Shown one piece after another: positions 45,815-56,696 of a DNA stretch of 64,000 nucleotides (position 1 is the stretch's first letter; each line of letters begins with the position of its first letter). The DNA comes from JAHFUS01 sp035689115. GTDB taxonomy: Bacteria > Actinomycetota > Acidimicrobiia > Acidimicrobiales > GCA-2861595. Below the pieces are notes generated by a model, which saw only the letters and a program-made list of their open reading frames with translations, was not told where the DNA came from and did not search any database. The stretch spans positions 1 to 64,000 of the forward strand of contig DASSMA010000049.1 in assembly GCA_035689115.1 (NCBI GenBank). Reading direction: 5' to 3'. Made by a program: the position numbers and the translations under genes.

Positions 45815-45820
45815 TACGCT
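45815..45820 (+). promoter_or_regulatory. -10 box (TACGCT) of leaderless queA
   Basis: Eight nucleotides before ATG 45829. Confidence 0.45.
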
Positions 45821-45828
45821 GCGGGGCG

Positions 45829-46854
45829 ATGGTCGCCCTGGCCGAATTCGACTACCCGCTGCCGCCCGAGGCCATCGCCCAGGTGCCGGCCGAGCCGCGG
45901 GAGTCGGCCCGGCTGCTCGTCGATCTGGGCGCCGGCGTCTCCCACCGCCGGGTCAGCGATCTGCCCGACCTGGTGGGACCGGGCGACGTGCTCGTGGTGA
46001 ACGAGACCAGGGTGCGTCCCGCCCGGCTGCTCCTGCGCAAGGCCACCGGAGGCCAGGTGGAGGTGCTGCTCCTCGAGCCGGCCGGCGACGGCTGGCGGGC
46101 CCTCGTGCGTCCCGGCCGGCGGGCACCCGCGGGCACCCTCCTGGCCGCCGAGGAGGGCGGGCCGCCCTTGGTCGAGGTGGGCGGCGACGCCGGCGACGGC
46201 ACCCGCACCGTGCGCCTGCTCGACGACGTCGACCCCCACGCCGCCCTCGCCCTGCCGCCCTACATCACGGCCGGCCTGGCCGACCCCGAGCGCTACCAGA
46301 CCGTCTACGCCCGCACGCCCGGCTCGGTGGCCGCCCCCACCGCCGGCCTCCACCTGAGCCACGCCGTGCTCGACGCCTGCCGGGAGCGGGGGGCGGAGGT
46401 GCACGCCGTCGACCTGGCCGTGGGCCTCGGCACCTTCCGGCCGATGAAGGCCGGCGTGGTCGAGGACCACGTGATGCACGGCGAGCACTACACCGTTCCG
46501 GCCGGCACCATGGAGGCCTGCCGGCGGGCCGGCCGGGTGGTGGCGGTGGGCACCACCACGGTGCGGGCCCTCGAGTCGGCGGCCGCCACCGGCCGCCTGA
46601 CCGGCCGCACGGAGCTGTTCATCCACGGCGACTACCCGTTCCGGGCCGTCGACGTGCTGCTCACCAACTTCCACCAGCCCCGCTCGTCGCTGCTGGTGCT
46701 CCTGGCCGCCTTCGCCGGCCCCCGGTGGCGGGGCCTGTACGAGGTGGCGCTGGCCGAGGGCTACCGCTTCCTGTCCTTCGGCGACGCCATGCTCGTGTCG
46801 ATCAGGCCGGGCAGCTCACGTGGAGCACCAGTGCGTCGGGAAGGGGGACGCTGA
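45829..46854 (+). CDS. queA: S-adenosylmethionine:tRNA ribosyltransferase-isomerase
   Basis: 341 residues. FDYPLPPEAIAQVPAEPRESARLLV near the start, LVVNETRVRPARL, YARTPGSVAAPTAGLHLS, VGLGTFRPMKA, and the family end FLSFGDAML. It forms epoxyqueuosine in the wobble position of certain tRNAs and works with Tgt, encoded downstream. The last 20 residues after FGDAML overlap the convergent lipoprotein gene by 53 nt and look like a non-family extension. Confidence 0.94.
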   Translation: MVALAEFDYPLPPEAIAQVPAEPRESARLLVDLGAGVSHRRVSDLPDLVGPGDVLVVNETRVRPARLLLRKATGGQVEVLLLEPAGDGWRALVRPGRRAPAGTLLAAEEGGPPLVEVGGDAGDGTRTVRLLDDVDPHAALALPPYITAGLADPERYQTVYARTPGSVAAPTAGLHLSHAVLDACRERGAEVHAVDLAVGLGTFRPMKAGVVEDHVMHGEHYTVPAGTMEACRRAGRVVAVGTTTVRALESAAATGRLTGRTELFIHGDYPFRAVDVLLTNFHQPRSSLLVLLAAFAGPRWRGLYEVALAEGYRFLSFGDAMLVSIRPGSSRGAPVRREGGR

Positions 46855-47383
46855 CAGGCAGGTGGCTTAGCTGCTCCAGGACCGTGAAAGACGTGATCTC
46901 GAACGCCGGCGTCGGGTTGGCGCGCGTCTCGGTGAGCGTGACCGGCGAGAAGGAATCCCTGCGCTCCCAATCGGAGCCACCTTCGACGGTGACCGAGAAG
47001 GTTGCAAACCACACGTTTGGCTCCAAGAACACCTCCGGTTTCGTGCAGGAGATGAGGTGGGTCGCCGTCGGGGTCGGTGGTGAGTAGGTAAGCCCAGCGT
47101 TCAGGTCGTGCGGCAGCGCCTCATCGATGCCGGGAGGCGGCCCCGGCACCGTGGTGGTCGTCGTGGTGGTGCTCGGCCGCGGTCGCGCAGGAGCGCGCGT
47201 GACGGCGGTCGTCGCCGGCGCCGTGGTGGGCGGCTGCGTCGGGGCCGTGGTGGTGGACGGCGGCAGTGTGGTGGCCGGTGCGACGGTCGTCACCGGCCGC
47301 AGTGAGAGCTGCCGATCGGTCCCGCCGCCGCTGCAGGCGCCGGCGAGCAGGGCGGCAGCGAGGGGCACAGTGAGGAACCGCAG
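46802..47383 (-). CDS. Lipoprotein of unknown function with apparent CTG start
   Basis: 193 residues. With CTG 47383 as start the N-terminus is (M)RFLTVPLAAALLAGAC, an ideal lipoprotein signal; AGGGGG lies 9-10 nt upstream. The GTG at 47368 would leave only 11 residues before the lipobox Cys, too short for a signal peptide. A 60-residue Thr/Pro linker leads to a beta-rich domain (NVWFATFSVTVEGGSDW, then ITSFTVLEQLSHLPVSV) with two Cys that could pair. Convergent overlap of 53 nt with queA. Confidence 0.72.
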   Translation of the reverse strand: MRFLTVPLAAALLAGACSGGGTDRQLSLRPVTTVAPATTLPPSTTTAPTQPPTTAPATTAVTRAPARPRPSTTTTTTTVPGPPPGIDEALPHDLNAGLTYSPPTPTATHLISCTKPEVFLEPNVWFATFSVTVEGGSDWERRDSFSPVTLTETRANPTPAFEITSFTVLEQLSHLPVSVPLPDALVLHVSCPA

Positions 47384-47432
47384 AGCCCACCCCCTGGTTG
47401 TGACCTACTCCATGGAACCACCGCCCCGCTCT

Positions 47433-47438
47433 TAGGGT
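47433..47438 (+). promoter_or_regulatory. -10 box (TAGGGT) of leaderless tgt
   Basis: Seven nucleotides before GTG 47446; an upstream GTG at 47437 overlaps the box itself and is therefore disfavoured. Confidence 0.45.
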
Positions 47439-47445
47439 GCGCCGG

Positions 47446-48543
47446 GTGACGCTGCGCCTCGACCTCACGGCCACCGACGGCGCCGCCCGCACGGGCGTGG
47501 TCACCACCGCCCGGGGGTCGTTCCGGACGCCGTGCTTCATGCCGGTGGGGACCCGGAGTGCCGTCCGGGCCGTGTCGACGGCCGACCTCGAGGACCTGGG
47601 CGTGGAGGTGATGCTGGCCAACACCTACCACCTGATGCTGCGGCCGGGAGCCGAGACGGTGGCCGGCCTGGGCGGCGTCCACGGCTTCGCCTCGTGGCCG
47701 GGCCACGTCCTCACCGACTCCGGCGGCTACCAGGTCTTCTCGCTGAAGCCGCTGGTCGACGACGACGGCGTCAGCTTCCGGTCCACCTACGACGGCTCGC
47801 TCCACCGCCTCACGCCGGAGGGGGCGGTGGCCGTCCAGGAGCAGCTGGGGGCGGACATCGCCATGGTCCTCGACGTCTGCCCGCCGCTGCCGTCTCCCCC
47901 CGAGGTGGTGCGCCTGGCGGTGGAGCGCACGGCGGCGTGGGCCGCCCGCTGCCGGGCCGCCCGCCGGCGGCAGGGCCAGGCCCTGTTCGGGATCGTCCAG
48001 GGCGGCACCGACGAGCTGCTCCGGGCCGAGTCGGCGGCCCGAACGGTCGAGGTCGGGTTCGACGGCTACGCCGTCGGCGGCTTGTCGGTGGGGGAGCCCC
48101 GGCCCGAGATGCTCGCCGCCCTGGCCGCCGCCCTGGCCCAGCTTCCGGCCGGCGCCCCCCGGTACCTCATGGGCGTGGGGGACCCGGTCGGGCTGGTGGA
48201 GGCCGTCGCCCTCGGCGTCGACCTCTTCGACTGCGTCCTGCCCACCCGGCTGGCCCGCCACGGCACGGTCCTCACGTCGACCGGCCGCCTCCACCTGCGC
48301 AACGCCGCCTTCGCCGCCGACGCCGAGCCCCTGGACCCGGCCTGCCCCTGCCCGGTGTGCGCCCGCTGGTCCCGTGCCTACCTGCGCCACCTGCTGCGGA
48401 CGGGCGATCCGGGCGCCGCCCGCCTGCTCACCCTGCACAACCTGGCGTGGACATTCGCCCTGGTTGACCGGGTGCGGGCCGCCGTCGCCGGCGGCCGGCT
48501 GACCGACCTCCGCCGGGAGGTTGGGGCGGCGTACCCTGGGTGA
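47446..48543 (+). CDS. tgt: tRNA-guanine transglycosylase
   Basis: 365 residues. GSFRTPCFMPVGTRSAVRAV, catalytic Asp in LTDSGGYQVFSL, IVQGGTDELLR, second Asp in DLFDCVLPTRLARHG, and the zinc site CPCPVCARWSRAYLRHLL plus HNL. Exchanges guanine for preQ1 at tRNA position 34; QueA then acts on the product. Confidence 0.95.
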   Translation: MTLRLDLTATDGAARTGVVTTARGSFRTPCFMPVGTRSAVRAVSTADLEDLGVEVMLANTYHLMLRPGAETVAGLGGVHGFASWPGHVLTDSGGYQVFSLKPLVDDDGVSFRSTYDGSLHRLTPEGAVAVQEQLGADIAMVLDVCPPLPSPPEVVRLAVERTAAWAARCRAARRRQGQALFGIVQGGTDELLRAESAARTVEVGFDGYAVGGLSVGEPRPEMLAALAAALAQLPAGAPRYLMGVGDPVGLVEAVALGVDLFDCVLPTRLARHGTVLTSTGRLHLRNAAFAADAEPLDPACPCPVCARWSRAYLRHLLRTGDPGAARLLTLHNLAWTFALVDRVRAAVAGGRLTDLRREVGAAYPG

Positions 48544-48606
48544 GCAGGGAGCGGAAGAGCCCTCGCGCTACTCTGCCTCCGCCCCATTCTCGACGAAGGC
48601 GTCGCC

Positions 48607-48915
48607 ATGGCACTCCTCTTCCCCCTCATCTTCTTCGGCCTCATGTGGGTGCTCCTGGTGCGCCCCCAGCAACAGCGGGTCAAGGCGCAGCGCGCCCTCG
48701 TGCTGTCGCTCGAAGTGGGCGAGGAGGTCGTCACCGCCGGCGGGGTCATCGGGCGGATCGTGTCCCTGAGCGACGAAGAGGTCGAGCTGGAGGTGGCGCC
48801 GGGCATGGTCCTGCGCTTCCTGCGCATCGCCGTCAACGCCCGCGCCCCCGAGCCCGCCGCCCCCCAGCCGGCGCTCCCGGAGCCCGGCGGGGCGGACGAG
48901 GGGGGCCGGGAGTAG
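48607..48915 (+). CDS. yajC: Sec translocon accessory protein YajC
   Basis: 102 residues. One N-terminal helix (LLFPLIFFGLMWVLLVRPQQQRVKAQ), then the YajC core LEVGEEVVTAGGVIGRIVSLSDEEVELEVAPG. The C-terminus is a Pro/Ala/Glu tail. Forms the SecDF-YajC complex. Its TAG shares a G with the GTG of secD (TAGTG). Confidence 0.92.
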   Translation: MALLFPLIFFGLMWVLLVRPQQQRVKAQRALVLSLEVGEEVVTAGGVIGRIVSLSDEEVELEVAPGMVLRFLRIAVNARAPEPAAPQPALPEPGGADEGGRE

Positions 48916-50345
48916 TGCGTCGCAACTCCTTCGTCCCCCTGCTGGTCATCCTGACGATCGCCGTCGGCTCCCTGGCCGGCACCTTGCTCGCAGGCTGGTC
49001 GCCGCAGCTGGGCCTCGACCTCCAGGGCGGCGCATCGGTGGTCCTCCGACCCCGCACCACCACCAGCTCGGGCTCGCTCAAGCAGGCCATCGAGATCATC
49101 CGCAACCGGGTCGACGGCCTGGGCGTGGCCGAGCCCGACATCCATGCCGAGGGCCAGAACATCATCGTCCAGCTGCCCGGCGTGAAGGACCAGAAGCGGG
49201 CGCTCAGCATCGTCGGCCAGACGGCCGAGCTGCGGTTCCGCCCGGTGCTCCAGGCCCTGCCGGCGGAGGACAAGACGCCGGCCACCACCACCACGACGCC
49301 GGGGTCGTCCACCTCCACGCCGCCCACCACCGCGCCGGCCAGCATCCCCACCACCTCTCGCGACGACGACAAGGCCGACCAGACGGTGGTCCTGCCCCTC
49401 AAGAAGGCCAAGGACAGCAGCGGCGCCCGCTACATGCTCGGCCCCACCGAGCTCACCGGCAAGGCCGTCAAGTCGGCCCGGCCCAGCTTCGACCAGAGCA
49501 CCAACGGCTGGGTGGTGGACTTCACCCTCACCGGCGACGGCTCCAAGGGCTTCGACGCCATGGCGGCCAAGAACCTGCAGAAGCAGGTCGCCATCGTGCT
49601 CGACAGCGTGGTGCAGTCGGCGCCCACCATCCAGCAGGCCCAGTTCAACGGGCGGGGCCAGATCAGCGGCTCGTTCACCGAGCGGGAGGCCAAGGACCTG
49701 GCCCTCGTCCTGCGCTACGGCTCGCTGCCGGTCGAGCTCAAGCCCGAGACGGTGCAGACGGTGTCGGCCAGCCTCGGAAAGGACTCCCTGAAGGCCGGCA
49801 TCGTGGCCGGCCTCCTCGGCCTCGGGCTGGTGCTGATCTACATGATCTTCTACTACCGGGCTCTCGGGATCGTGGTCGTCATGGGCCTGGCGGTATCGGC
49901 CACGCTGCTGTGGGCGATCATCTCGTTCCTCGGGGAGAAGTCGGGCCTGGCGCTCAGCCTGGCCGGCGCCGTCGGCATCATCGTGTCCGTCGGTATCACC
50001 GTCGACTCCTACGTCGTGTACTTCGAGCGCCTGAAGGACGAGATACGTAGTGGCAAGACCATCCGGTCGTCGGTCGACCGCGGGTTCTCCCGGGCCTACC
50101 GCACCATCGTGGCGGCCGACGTGGCCTCGCTGATCGGCGCTTCGCTCCTCTACATCCTCACCGTCGGGTCGGTGCGCGGCTTCGCCTTCTTCCTCGGCCT
50201 GTCCACCGTGCTCGACATGGTGGTCGCCTACTTCTTCACCCGACCCATGGTGGTGATGCTCGGCCGCAACCGCCTCTTCACCGAGGCCAGGTGGCTGGGC
50301 GTTGCCCGCGGCCTGGCCGCCACGCCCACGGGGGCGGCGTCATGA
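48915..50345 (+). CDS. secD: Protein export membrane protein SecD
   Basis: 476 residues from GTG 48915. First helix about 7-28, then GLDLQGGASVVLRP, the large P1 domain (IRNRVDGLGVAEPDI, GQNIIVQLPGV), a Thr/Pro-rich insert (about 118-145), P1 continuation, and five C-terminal helices including AGLLGLGLVLIYMIFYYRALG and VDSYVVYFERLKDEIRSGKT. Uses proton motive force to pull exported proteins through SecYEG. Confidence 0.95.
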   Translation: MRRNSFVPLLVILTIAVGSLAGTLLAGWSPQLGLDLQGGASVVLRPRTTTSSGSLKQAIEIIRNRVDGLGVAEPDIHAEGQNIIVQLPGVKDQKRALSIVGQTAELRFRPVLQALPAEDKTPATTTTTPGSSTSTPPTTAPASIPTTSRDDDKADQTVVLPLKKAKDSSGARYMLGPTELTGKAVKSARPSFDQSTNGWVVDFTLTGDGSKGFDAMAAKNLQKQVAIVLDSVVQSAPTIQQAQFNGRGQISGSFTEREAKDLALVLRYGSLPVELKPETVQTVSASLGKDSLKAGIVAGLLGLGLVLIYMIFYYRALGIVVVMGLAVSATLLWAIISFLGEKSGLALSLAGAVGIIVSVGITVDSYVVYFERLKDEIRSGKTIRSSVDRGFSRAYRTIVAADVASLIGASLLYILTVGSVRGFAFFLGLSTVLDMVVAYFFTRPMVVMLGRNRLFTEARWLGVARGLAATPTGAAS

Positions 50346-50410
50346 GCGGCCCGGGAGGCCGCTCCATCGGACAAGTCATCGGTGCGACCTCGAGGAGGGT
50401 GGACCGATGA
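50342..50410 (+). CDS. 22-codon ORF linking secD and secF
   Basis: ATG 50342 overlaps the secD TGA (ATGA), and its own TGA (50408-50410) overlaps the secF ATG (ATGA). It encodes a basic peptide MSGPGGRSIGQVIG... ending RRVDR. The secF ribosome site GAGGAGGG lies inside it. Overlaps at both ends suggest it keeps ribosomes moving from secD to secF; the peptide itself may have no function. Confidence 0.45.
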   Translation: MSGPGGRSIGQVIGATSRRVDR

Positions 50411-51561
50411 GCCAAAGCCCCACGCTCTGGCACAAGCTGTACCACGGCGAGACGTCGTTCGACTTCGTCGGCCGGTGGAAGCTGTGGTTCACCATCTCGG
50501 GCATCGTGATCCTCATCGGGCTGATCTCGCTGTTCACCCGGGGCCTCAACTTCGGGATCGACTTCGAGGGGGGCAACGCGTGGGAGGTGAAGGCGCCCAG
50601 CCTGTCGGTGGCCAAGGCCCGCGACGCGCTGCGGCCCCTCGGCCTGGCCGAGGCCAAGATCCAGAGGCTCGGGTCCGACACCGTCCGCGTCCAGGCCGAC
50701 ATCACCGGCAGCGAGGCCAAGCAGAACGAGAAGCGCGACGCTGTCGCCGCCGCCCTGGCGAAGGCCGGGAAGGTGAGCGCGTCACAGGTGAGCGTCAACA
50801 CCGTGGGGCCCACCTGGGGCGGCGAGGTCACCCGCAAGGCGGTGCGCGCCCTCATCTTCTTCTTCGCCGCCATCACCCTCTACATCACGCTGCGGTTCGA
50901 GTGGAAGATGGCGATCGCCGCCCTCGTGGCGGTGATCCACGACATCCTCGTCACGGTCGGCGTCTACTCCCTGTCGGGGTTCGAGGTGACGCCGGCCACG
51001 GTCATCGCCTTCCTCACCATCCTCGGCTACTCGATGTACGACACCATCGTCGTGTTCGACAAGGTCGAGGAGAACACCAAGGGCCTCGCCGCGTCCGGCC
51101 GCCTCACCTACGGCGACACGGTGAACCTGTCCATGAACCAGGTGCTGATGCGGTCGATCAACACCTCCCTGGTCGCCATCCTGCCCATCCTGTCGGTGCT
51201 GCTGGTCGGTGCCTACCTGCTCGGCGCCACCACGCTGGAGGAGTTCGGCCTGGCCCTGCTCATCGGCCTCCTCACCGGTGCGTACTCGTCGATCTTCATC
51301 GCCTCCCCGCTGCTGGCCATGCTGAAGGAGCGGGAGCCCCGCTACGCCACGATCAAGCAGCGGATCCTGGCCAGGGGCGCCGGCACCGGCCCGCTCACGC
51401 CGGCGGCGGCCGCCGCCGGGGGCATCACGGTCAGCGTGGCAGCGGCGGTGGAAGGCGACGGCGACGGCGCCGCCCGGTCCTCCGGACCGGCCCGCACCCC
51501 GCCCCGGCCGGGCGGCAACCGCCCGCCGCCCAGGCCACGCAAGAAGGGCAAGAAGCGCTAG
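50407..51561 (+). CDS. secF: Protein export membrane protein SecF
   Basis: 384 residues from ATG 50407. Helix 1 (WFTISGIVILIGLISLFT), LNFGIDFEGGNAWEV, P4 domain, VGPTWGGEVTRKAVRALIFF, RFEWKMAIAALVAVIHDILVTVGVYSLSGFEV, and SMYDTIVVFDKVEENTKG. The C-terminal tail (about 320-384) is Pro/Arg/Gly-rich and ends in a Lys cluster, which may touch lipids or the ribosome. Confidence 0.95.
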   Translation: MSQSPTLWHKLYHGETSFDFVGRWKLWFTISGIVILIGLISLFTRGLNFGIDFEGGNAWEVKAPSLSVAKARDALRPLGLAEAKIQRLGSDTVRVQADITGSEAKQNEKRDAVAAALAKAGKVSASQVSVNTVGPTWGGEVTRKAVRALIFFFAAITLYITLRFEWKMAIAALVAVIHDILVTVGVYSLSGFEVTPATVIAFLTILGYSMYDTIVVFDKVEENTKGLAASGRLTYGDTVNLSMNQVLMRSINTSLVAILPILSVLLVGAYLLGATTLEEFGLALLIGLLTGAYSSIFIASPLLAMLKEREPRYATIKQRILARGAGTGPLTPAAAAAGGITVSVAAAVEGDGDGAARSSGPARTPPRPGGNRPPPRPRKKGKKR

Positions 51562-51565
51562 CGGG

Positions 51566-51571
51566 TAACAT
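51566..51571 (+). promoter_or_regulatory. -10 box (TAACAT) of leaderless apt
   Basis: Six nucleotides before GTG 51578, directly after the secF stop. Confidence 0.55.
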
Positions 51572-51577
51572 CGCCGT

Positions 51578-52108
51578 GTGGTCGGAGACACCGGTTGGCT
51601 CAAAGAGCACATCCGCGACATCCCCGACTTCCCCCGGCCGGGCGTGGTGTTCAAGGACATCACCCCGCTCCTCGCCGACACGGGCGCCTTCAAGGCGGTG
51701 GTCGACGCCATGGCCCATCCCTTCGAGGCCGACTCGGTCGACAAGGTGCTCGCCGTCGAGGCGAGGGGCTTCATCGTCGGCGGACCGGTGGCGTACCGCT
51801 TCGACGCCGGGTTCGTGCCGTGCCGCAAACCCGGCAAGCTCCCCTGGGAGGTGGAGCGCCAGGAGTACGTCCTCGAGTACGGCACCGACCTGCTGGAGGT
51901 GCACAAGGACGCCATCAAGCCGGGCGAGCGGGTCCTGATCGTCGACGACGTCCTGGCCACCGGCGGCACGGCGGCGGCGGCCTCCCGCCTGGTGGAGCGC
52001 CTCGGCGGCGCCGTCGTCGGGTTCGCGTTCGTGATCGAGTTGGCCTTCCTGCACGGCCGCTCCAAGCTCCGGGGCCAGGACGTGGTCTCCTTGCTCACCT
52101 ACGACTGA
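51578..52108 (+). CDS. apt: Adenine phosphoribosyltransferase
   Basis: 176 residues. DIPDFPRPGVVFKDITPLLAD at the start, VEARGFIVGGPVAYRF, and the PRPP loop LIVDDVLATGGTAAAASRLVE. Converts adenine and PRPP to AMP. The order secDF-apt-rel is widespread in Actinobacteria. rel begins 1 nt after its stop. Confidence 0.95.
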   Translation: MVGDTGWLKEHIRDIPDFPRPGVVFKDITPLLADTGAFKAVVDAMAHPFEADSVDKVLAVEARGFIVGGPVAYRFDAGFVPCRKPGKLPWEVERQEYVLEYGTDLLEVHKDAIKPGERVLIVDDVLATGGTAAAASRLVERLGGAVVGFAFVIELAFLHGRSKLRGQDVVSLLTYD

Positions 52109-52109
52109 G

Positions 52110-54326
<2,217 letters not shown>

Positions 54327-54337
54327 CTTCTGGCGCC

Positions 54338-54381
54338 GAGGTATCGGATCGGGACCCTGGAGGGTCCCGATCCGATACCTC
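54338..54381. repeat. Perfect 21-bp-arm palindrome, left of the DUF559 gene
   Basis: Arms 54338-54358 and 54361-54381 pair perfectly around GG (one more C-G pair outside). The left arm starts GAGGTATCGGATCGGGACC. A close copy lies at 55351-55392, at the other end of the next gene. It may also end the rel transcript. Confidence 0.88.
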
Positions 54382-54440
54382 GCTCCGAAGCACGCCGGTC
54401 GGCCGGCGAGAGTGTCACAGGGTCGCGGTTTCCTGTGCCC

Positions 54441-55400
54441 ATGAGCCTCGACGTCGATCTCCGCCGCCTGGCCGCCGAGCAGTACGCCGTGGTCGCCGTC
54501 CGACAGGCGCGATCCCTCGGCGCCACCAAGTCGGGGCTACGGAGCCGCCGGCTCGGGCCCGACTGGGAGGGTCCGACGCCACGGGTGCTGCGTCTGGCCG
54601 GGTCGCCGGCCTCCGATCGCCAGCGGCTCATGATCGCCGTCCTCGACGCCGGGCCGGGCGCGGTGGTGTCCCACACCTCGGCTGCCGGTCTGTGGAGGTT
54701 CCCCGGCTTCTCGGCCGGCACCGTCGAGATCAGCCGGCCTCGGTCCCGGTCGACATGCGGCGTCGCCGGCACCGTCGTGCACCACCCCCGGAACCTCCCG
54801 GAGCACCACATCACCGAGCGCCACGGCATCCCCGTCACCACCGTGGCTCGCACGGTGTTCGACGTGGCCGCACGGGTGCACCCGGGGCGGCTCGAGCGGC
54901 TGGTCGCCACTGTCGTCACCAGGGCGCCGTCCGTCCTCCCGACCCTCCACGCCATGCTCGCCGAACTGGCCGGACGCCGAGGTACGGCGCCCATGCGCGA
55001 CATCCTCGCCCGGCTCCCGCCCGGTTCCGTCCCGCCGGCGTCGGGCCTCGAGGCCCGGTTCGCCCGCATCCTGGCCCAGGCGGGCGAGCCGCCCCTCGAT
55101 CGCCAGGTCGACATCGGAGGCCATGAGTGGATCGGCCGGGTGGACTTCGTCGACCGGGCGCTCGGCATCATCGTGGAGGTCGACAGTGATCTCCACCACA
55201 CCAGCGCCCTCGACCGGGCCCACGACCGCCGCAGGGACGAGCGACTGCTCGCCGCCGGGTGGCGCGAGGTCGTGAGGGTCACGGAGGACGAGGTGTGGCT
55301 GCGTCCGCACGAGGCGGTCGCCAAGGTGCGGGCCGCCCGCCGGCGCGCCCAGGTCTCGGATCGGGACCGAGGAGGGTCCCGATCCGAGACCTCGAGGTGA
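54441..55400 (+). CDS. AbiEi-like/DUF559 endonuclease-fold protein bounded by palindromes
   Basis: 319 residues from ATG 54441. The N-terminus (AVVAVRQARSLGATKSGLRSRRL, then PRVLRLAG, then AVVSHTSAAGLWRFPGF) has the winged-helix pattern of AbiEi-type antitoxin domains. The C-terminus (RVDFVDRALGIIVEVDSDLHHTSA, then DRRRDERLLAAGWREVVRV) is the PD-(D/E)xK-like DUF559 fold with its Asp and Glu in place. The last 16 residues are encoded by the right palindrome. No AbiEii partner is adjacent. Such genes are scattered in many copies in actinobacterial genomes and their role is unknown. Confidence 0.78.
   Translation: MSLDVDLRRLAAEQYAVVAVRQARSLGATKSGLRSRRLGPDWEGPTPRVLRLAGSPASDRQRLMIAVLDAGPGAVVSHTSAAGLWRFPGFSAGTVEISRPRSRSTCGVAGTVVHHPRNLPEHHITERHGIPVTTVARTVFDVAARVHPGRLERLVATVVTRAPSVLPTLHAMLAELAGRRGTAPMRDILARLPPGSVPPASGLEARFARILAQAGEPPLDRQVDIGGHEWIGRVDFVDRALGIIVEVDSDLHHTSALDRAHDRRRDERLLAAGWREVVRVTEDEVWLRPHEAVAKVRAARRRAQVSDRDRGGSRSETSR
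55351..55392. repeat. Perfect 18-bp-arm palindrome, right end of the DUF559 gene
   Basis: Arms 55351-55368 and 55375-55392 pair perfectly around GAGGAG. The core TCGGATCGGGACC is identical to the left palindrome, differing mainly at TCTC versus TATC. It is translated as the C-terminus of the gene, ending in TGA at 55398. Confidence 0.88.
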
Positions 55401-55445
55401 GACGTCGGTGCCGGAGTCGCCGGCGGGCGGGTGGCGGCGGGCCGC

Positions 55446-55451
55446 TAGCCT
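55446..55451 (+). promoter_or_regulatory. -10 box (TAGCCT) of leaderless hisS
   Basis: Six nucleotides before GTG 55458. Confidence 0.5.
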
Positions 55452-55457
55452 CGTCCG

Positions 55458-56696
55458 GTGCCCACCTTCCAAGCGCCGCCGGGCACGTTCGACGTCCTGG
55501 CGCCGGCCTCGGTGCGCTACGAACGGCTGGTGGCGCGCTTCGCCCGGCTGGTGGAGGCGGCTGGATACGGGCTGCTGATCGGGCCCATGTTCGAGGACGT
55601 GGGCGTGTTCCAGCGGGTGGGGGAGAGCACCGACATCGTCCGCAAGGAGATGTTCGCCTTCGAGGACATGGGCGGCCGGCGCCTGGCCCTGCGGCCGGAG
55701 GGGACGGCCACGGCGGTGCGGGCCTACCTCCAGCGCCGGCCGGCGCTGCCGTTCAAGGCGTGGTACGTGTCACCCCACTTCCGCCAGGAGCGGCCCCAGG
55801 CCGGGCGCTACCGCCAGCACCACCAGCTGGGCGTGGAGGCGCTCGGGACCGACGACCCCGACCTCGACGCCGAGGTCATCTCGCTGGCGTGGGACCTGTA
55901 CCGGGGCCTCGGCCTCACCCGCATCCGGCTGCGGCTCACGTCGCTGGGCGACGGGGCGTGCCGGCCGGCGTACCGCGAGGAGCTGTTCGCCTACTTCGCG
56001 GCGCGGCGCGACCAGCTGTGCGACGAGCACCGTGACCGCATCGCCCTCAACCCGCTGCGCATCCTCGACTGCAAGCGCGACACCTGCCGGGCGGCGTCGG
56101 CCGGCGCCCCGCGCATGCTCGACCGGCTGTGCGACGAGTGCGCCGCCCACTTCGCCCGCGTCAAGGACGGCTTGAGCGCCCTCGGCGTGGCGTTCGACGT
56201 CGACCCGTCGCTGGTGCGGGGGCTCGACTACTACACCCGCACCACCTTCGAGTTCGAGGCCGAGGCGCTGGAGTCGGCCCAGAACGGCGCCGGCGGCGGG
56301 GGCCGCTACGACGGGCTGGTGGAGGCGCTGGGCGGCGAGCCCACGCCGGGCATCGGGTTCGGCCTCGGCATCGAGCGCATCCTCATGGCCTGTGACGCCG
56401 AGGGCGTGTTCGGCGTGCCCGAGGACCGGCTCGACGTGTTCGTGATCGACACCGCCGGCGGCGAGGCTGCCCGCGACCTGACCGCCGAGCTGCGGCGGGC
56501 GGGGCTGCGGTCCGACCGGGCGTGGGGCGGGCGGTCGTTCAAGGCCCAGATGAAGGCGGCCCTGCACTCGGGCGCCGCCCTGGCGGTGGTCGTGGAGGCG
56601 GCGGGCATCAGCGTGCGGACGCTGCGGGAGAAGGGGGAGGCCGAAGCGGTGGAGCGGAGCGACGTGGTGGACCACGTGCGGAAGCGGCTGGGCTGA
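55458..56696 (+). CDS. hisS: Histidyl-tRNA synthetase
   Basis: 412 residues. Class II core with FQAPPGTFDVLAP, motif 2 region VSPHFRQERPQAGRYRQHHQLGVE, the His-binding LVRGLDYYTRTTFEFE, GGGRYDGLVEALGG, and motif 3 GFGLGIERILMA, then the anticodon domain. The residue pattern RxERPQAGRYR is normal for bacterial HisRS. Its TGA overlaps the aspS ATG (TGATG), so the two synthetases are co-translated. Confidence 0.95.
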   Translation: MPTFQAPPGTFDVLAPASVRYERLVARFARLVEAAGYGLLIGPMFEDVGVFQRVGESTDIVRKEMFAFEDMGGRRLALRPEGTATAVRAYLQRRPALPFKAWYVSPHFRQERPQAGRYRQHHQLGVEALGTDDPDLDAEVISLAWDLYRGLGLTRIRLRLTSLGDGACRPAYREELFAYFAARRDQLCDEHRDRIALNPLRILDCKRDTCRAASAGAPRMLDRLCDECAAHFARVKDGLSALGVAFDVDPSLVRGLDYYTRTTFEFEAEALESAQNGAGGGGRYDGLVEALGGEPTPGIGFGLGIERILMACDAEGVFGVPEDRLDVFVIDTAGGEAARDLTAELRRAGLRSDRAWGGRSFKAQMKAALHSGAALAVVVEAAGISVRTLREKGEAEAVERSDVVDHVRKRLG

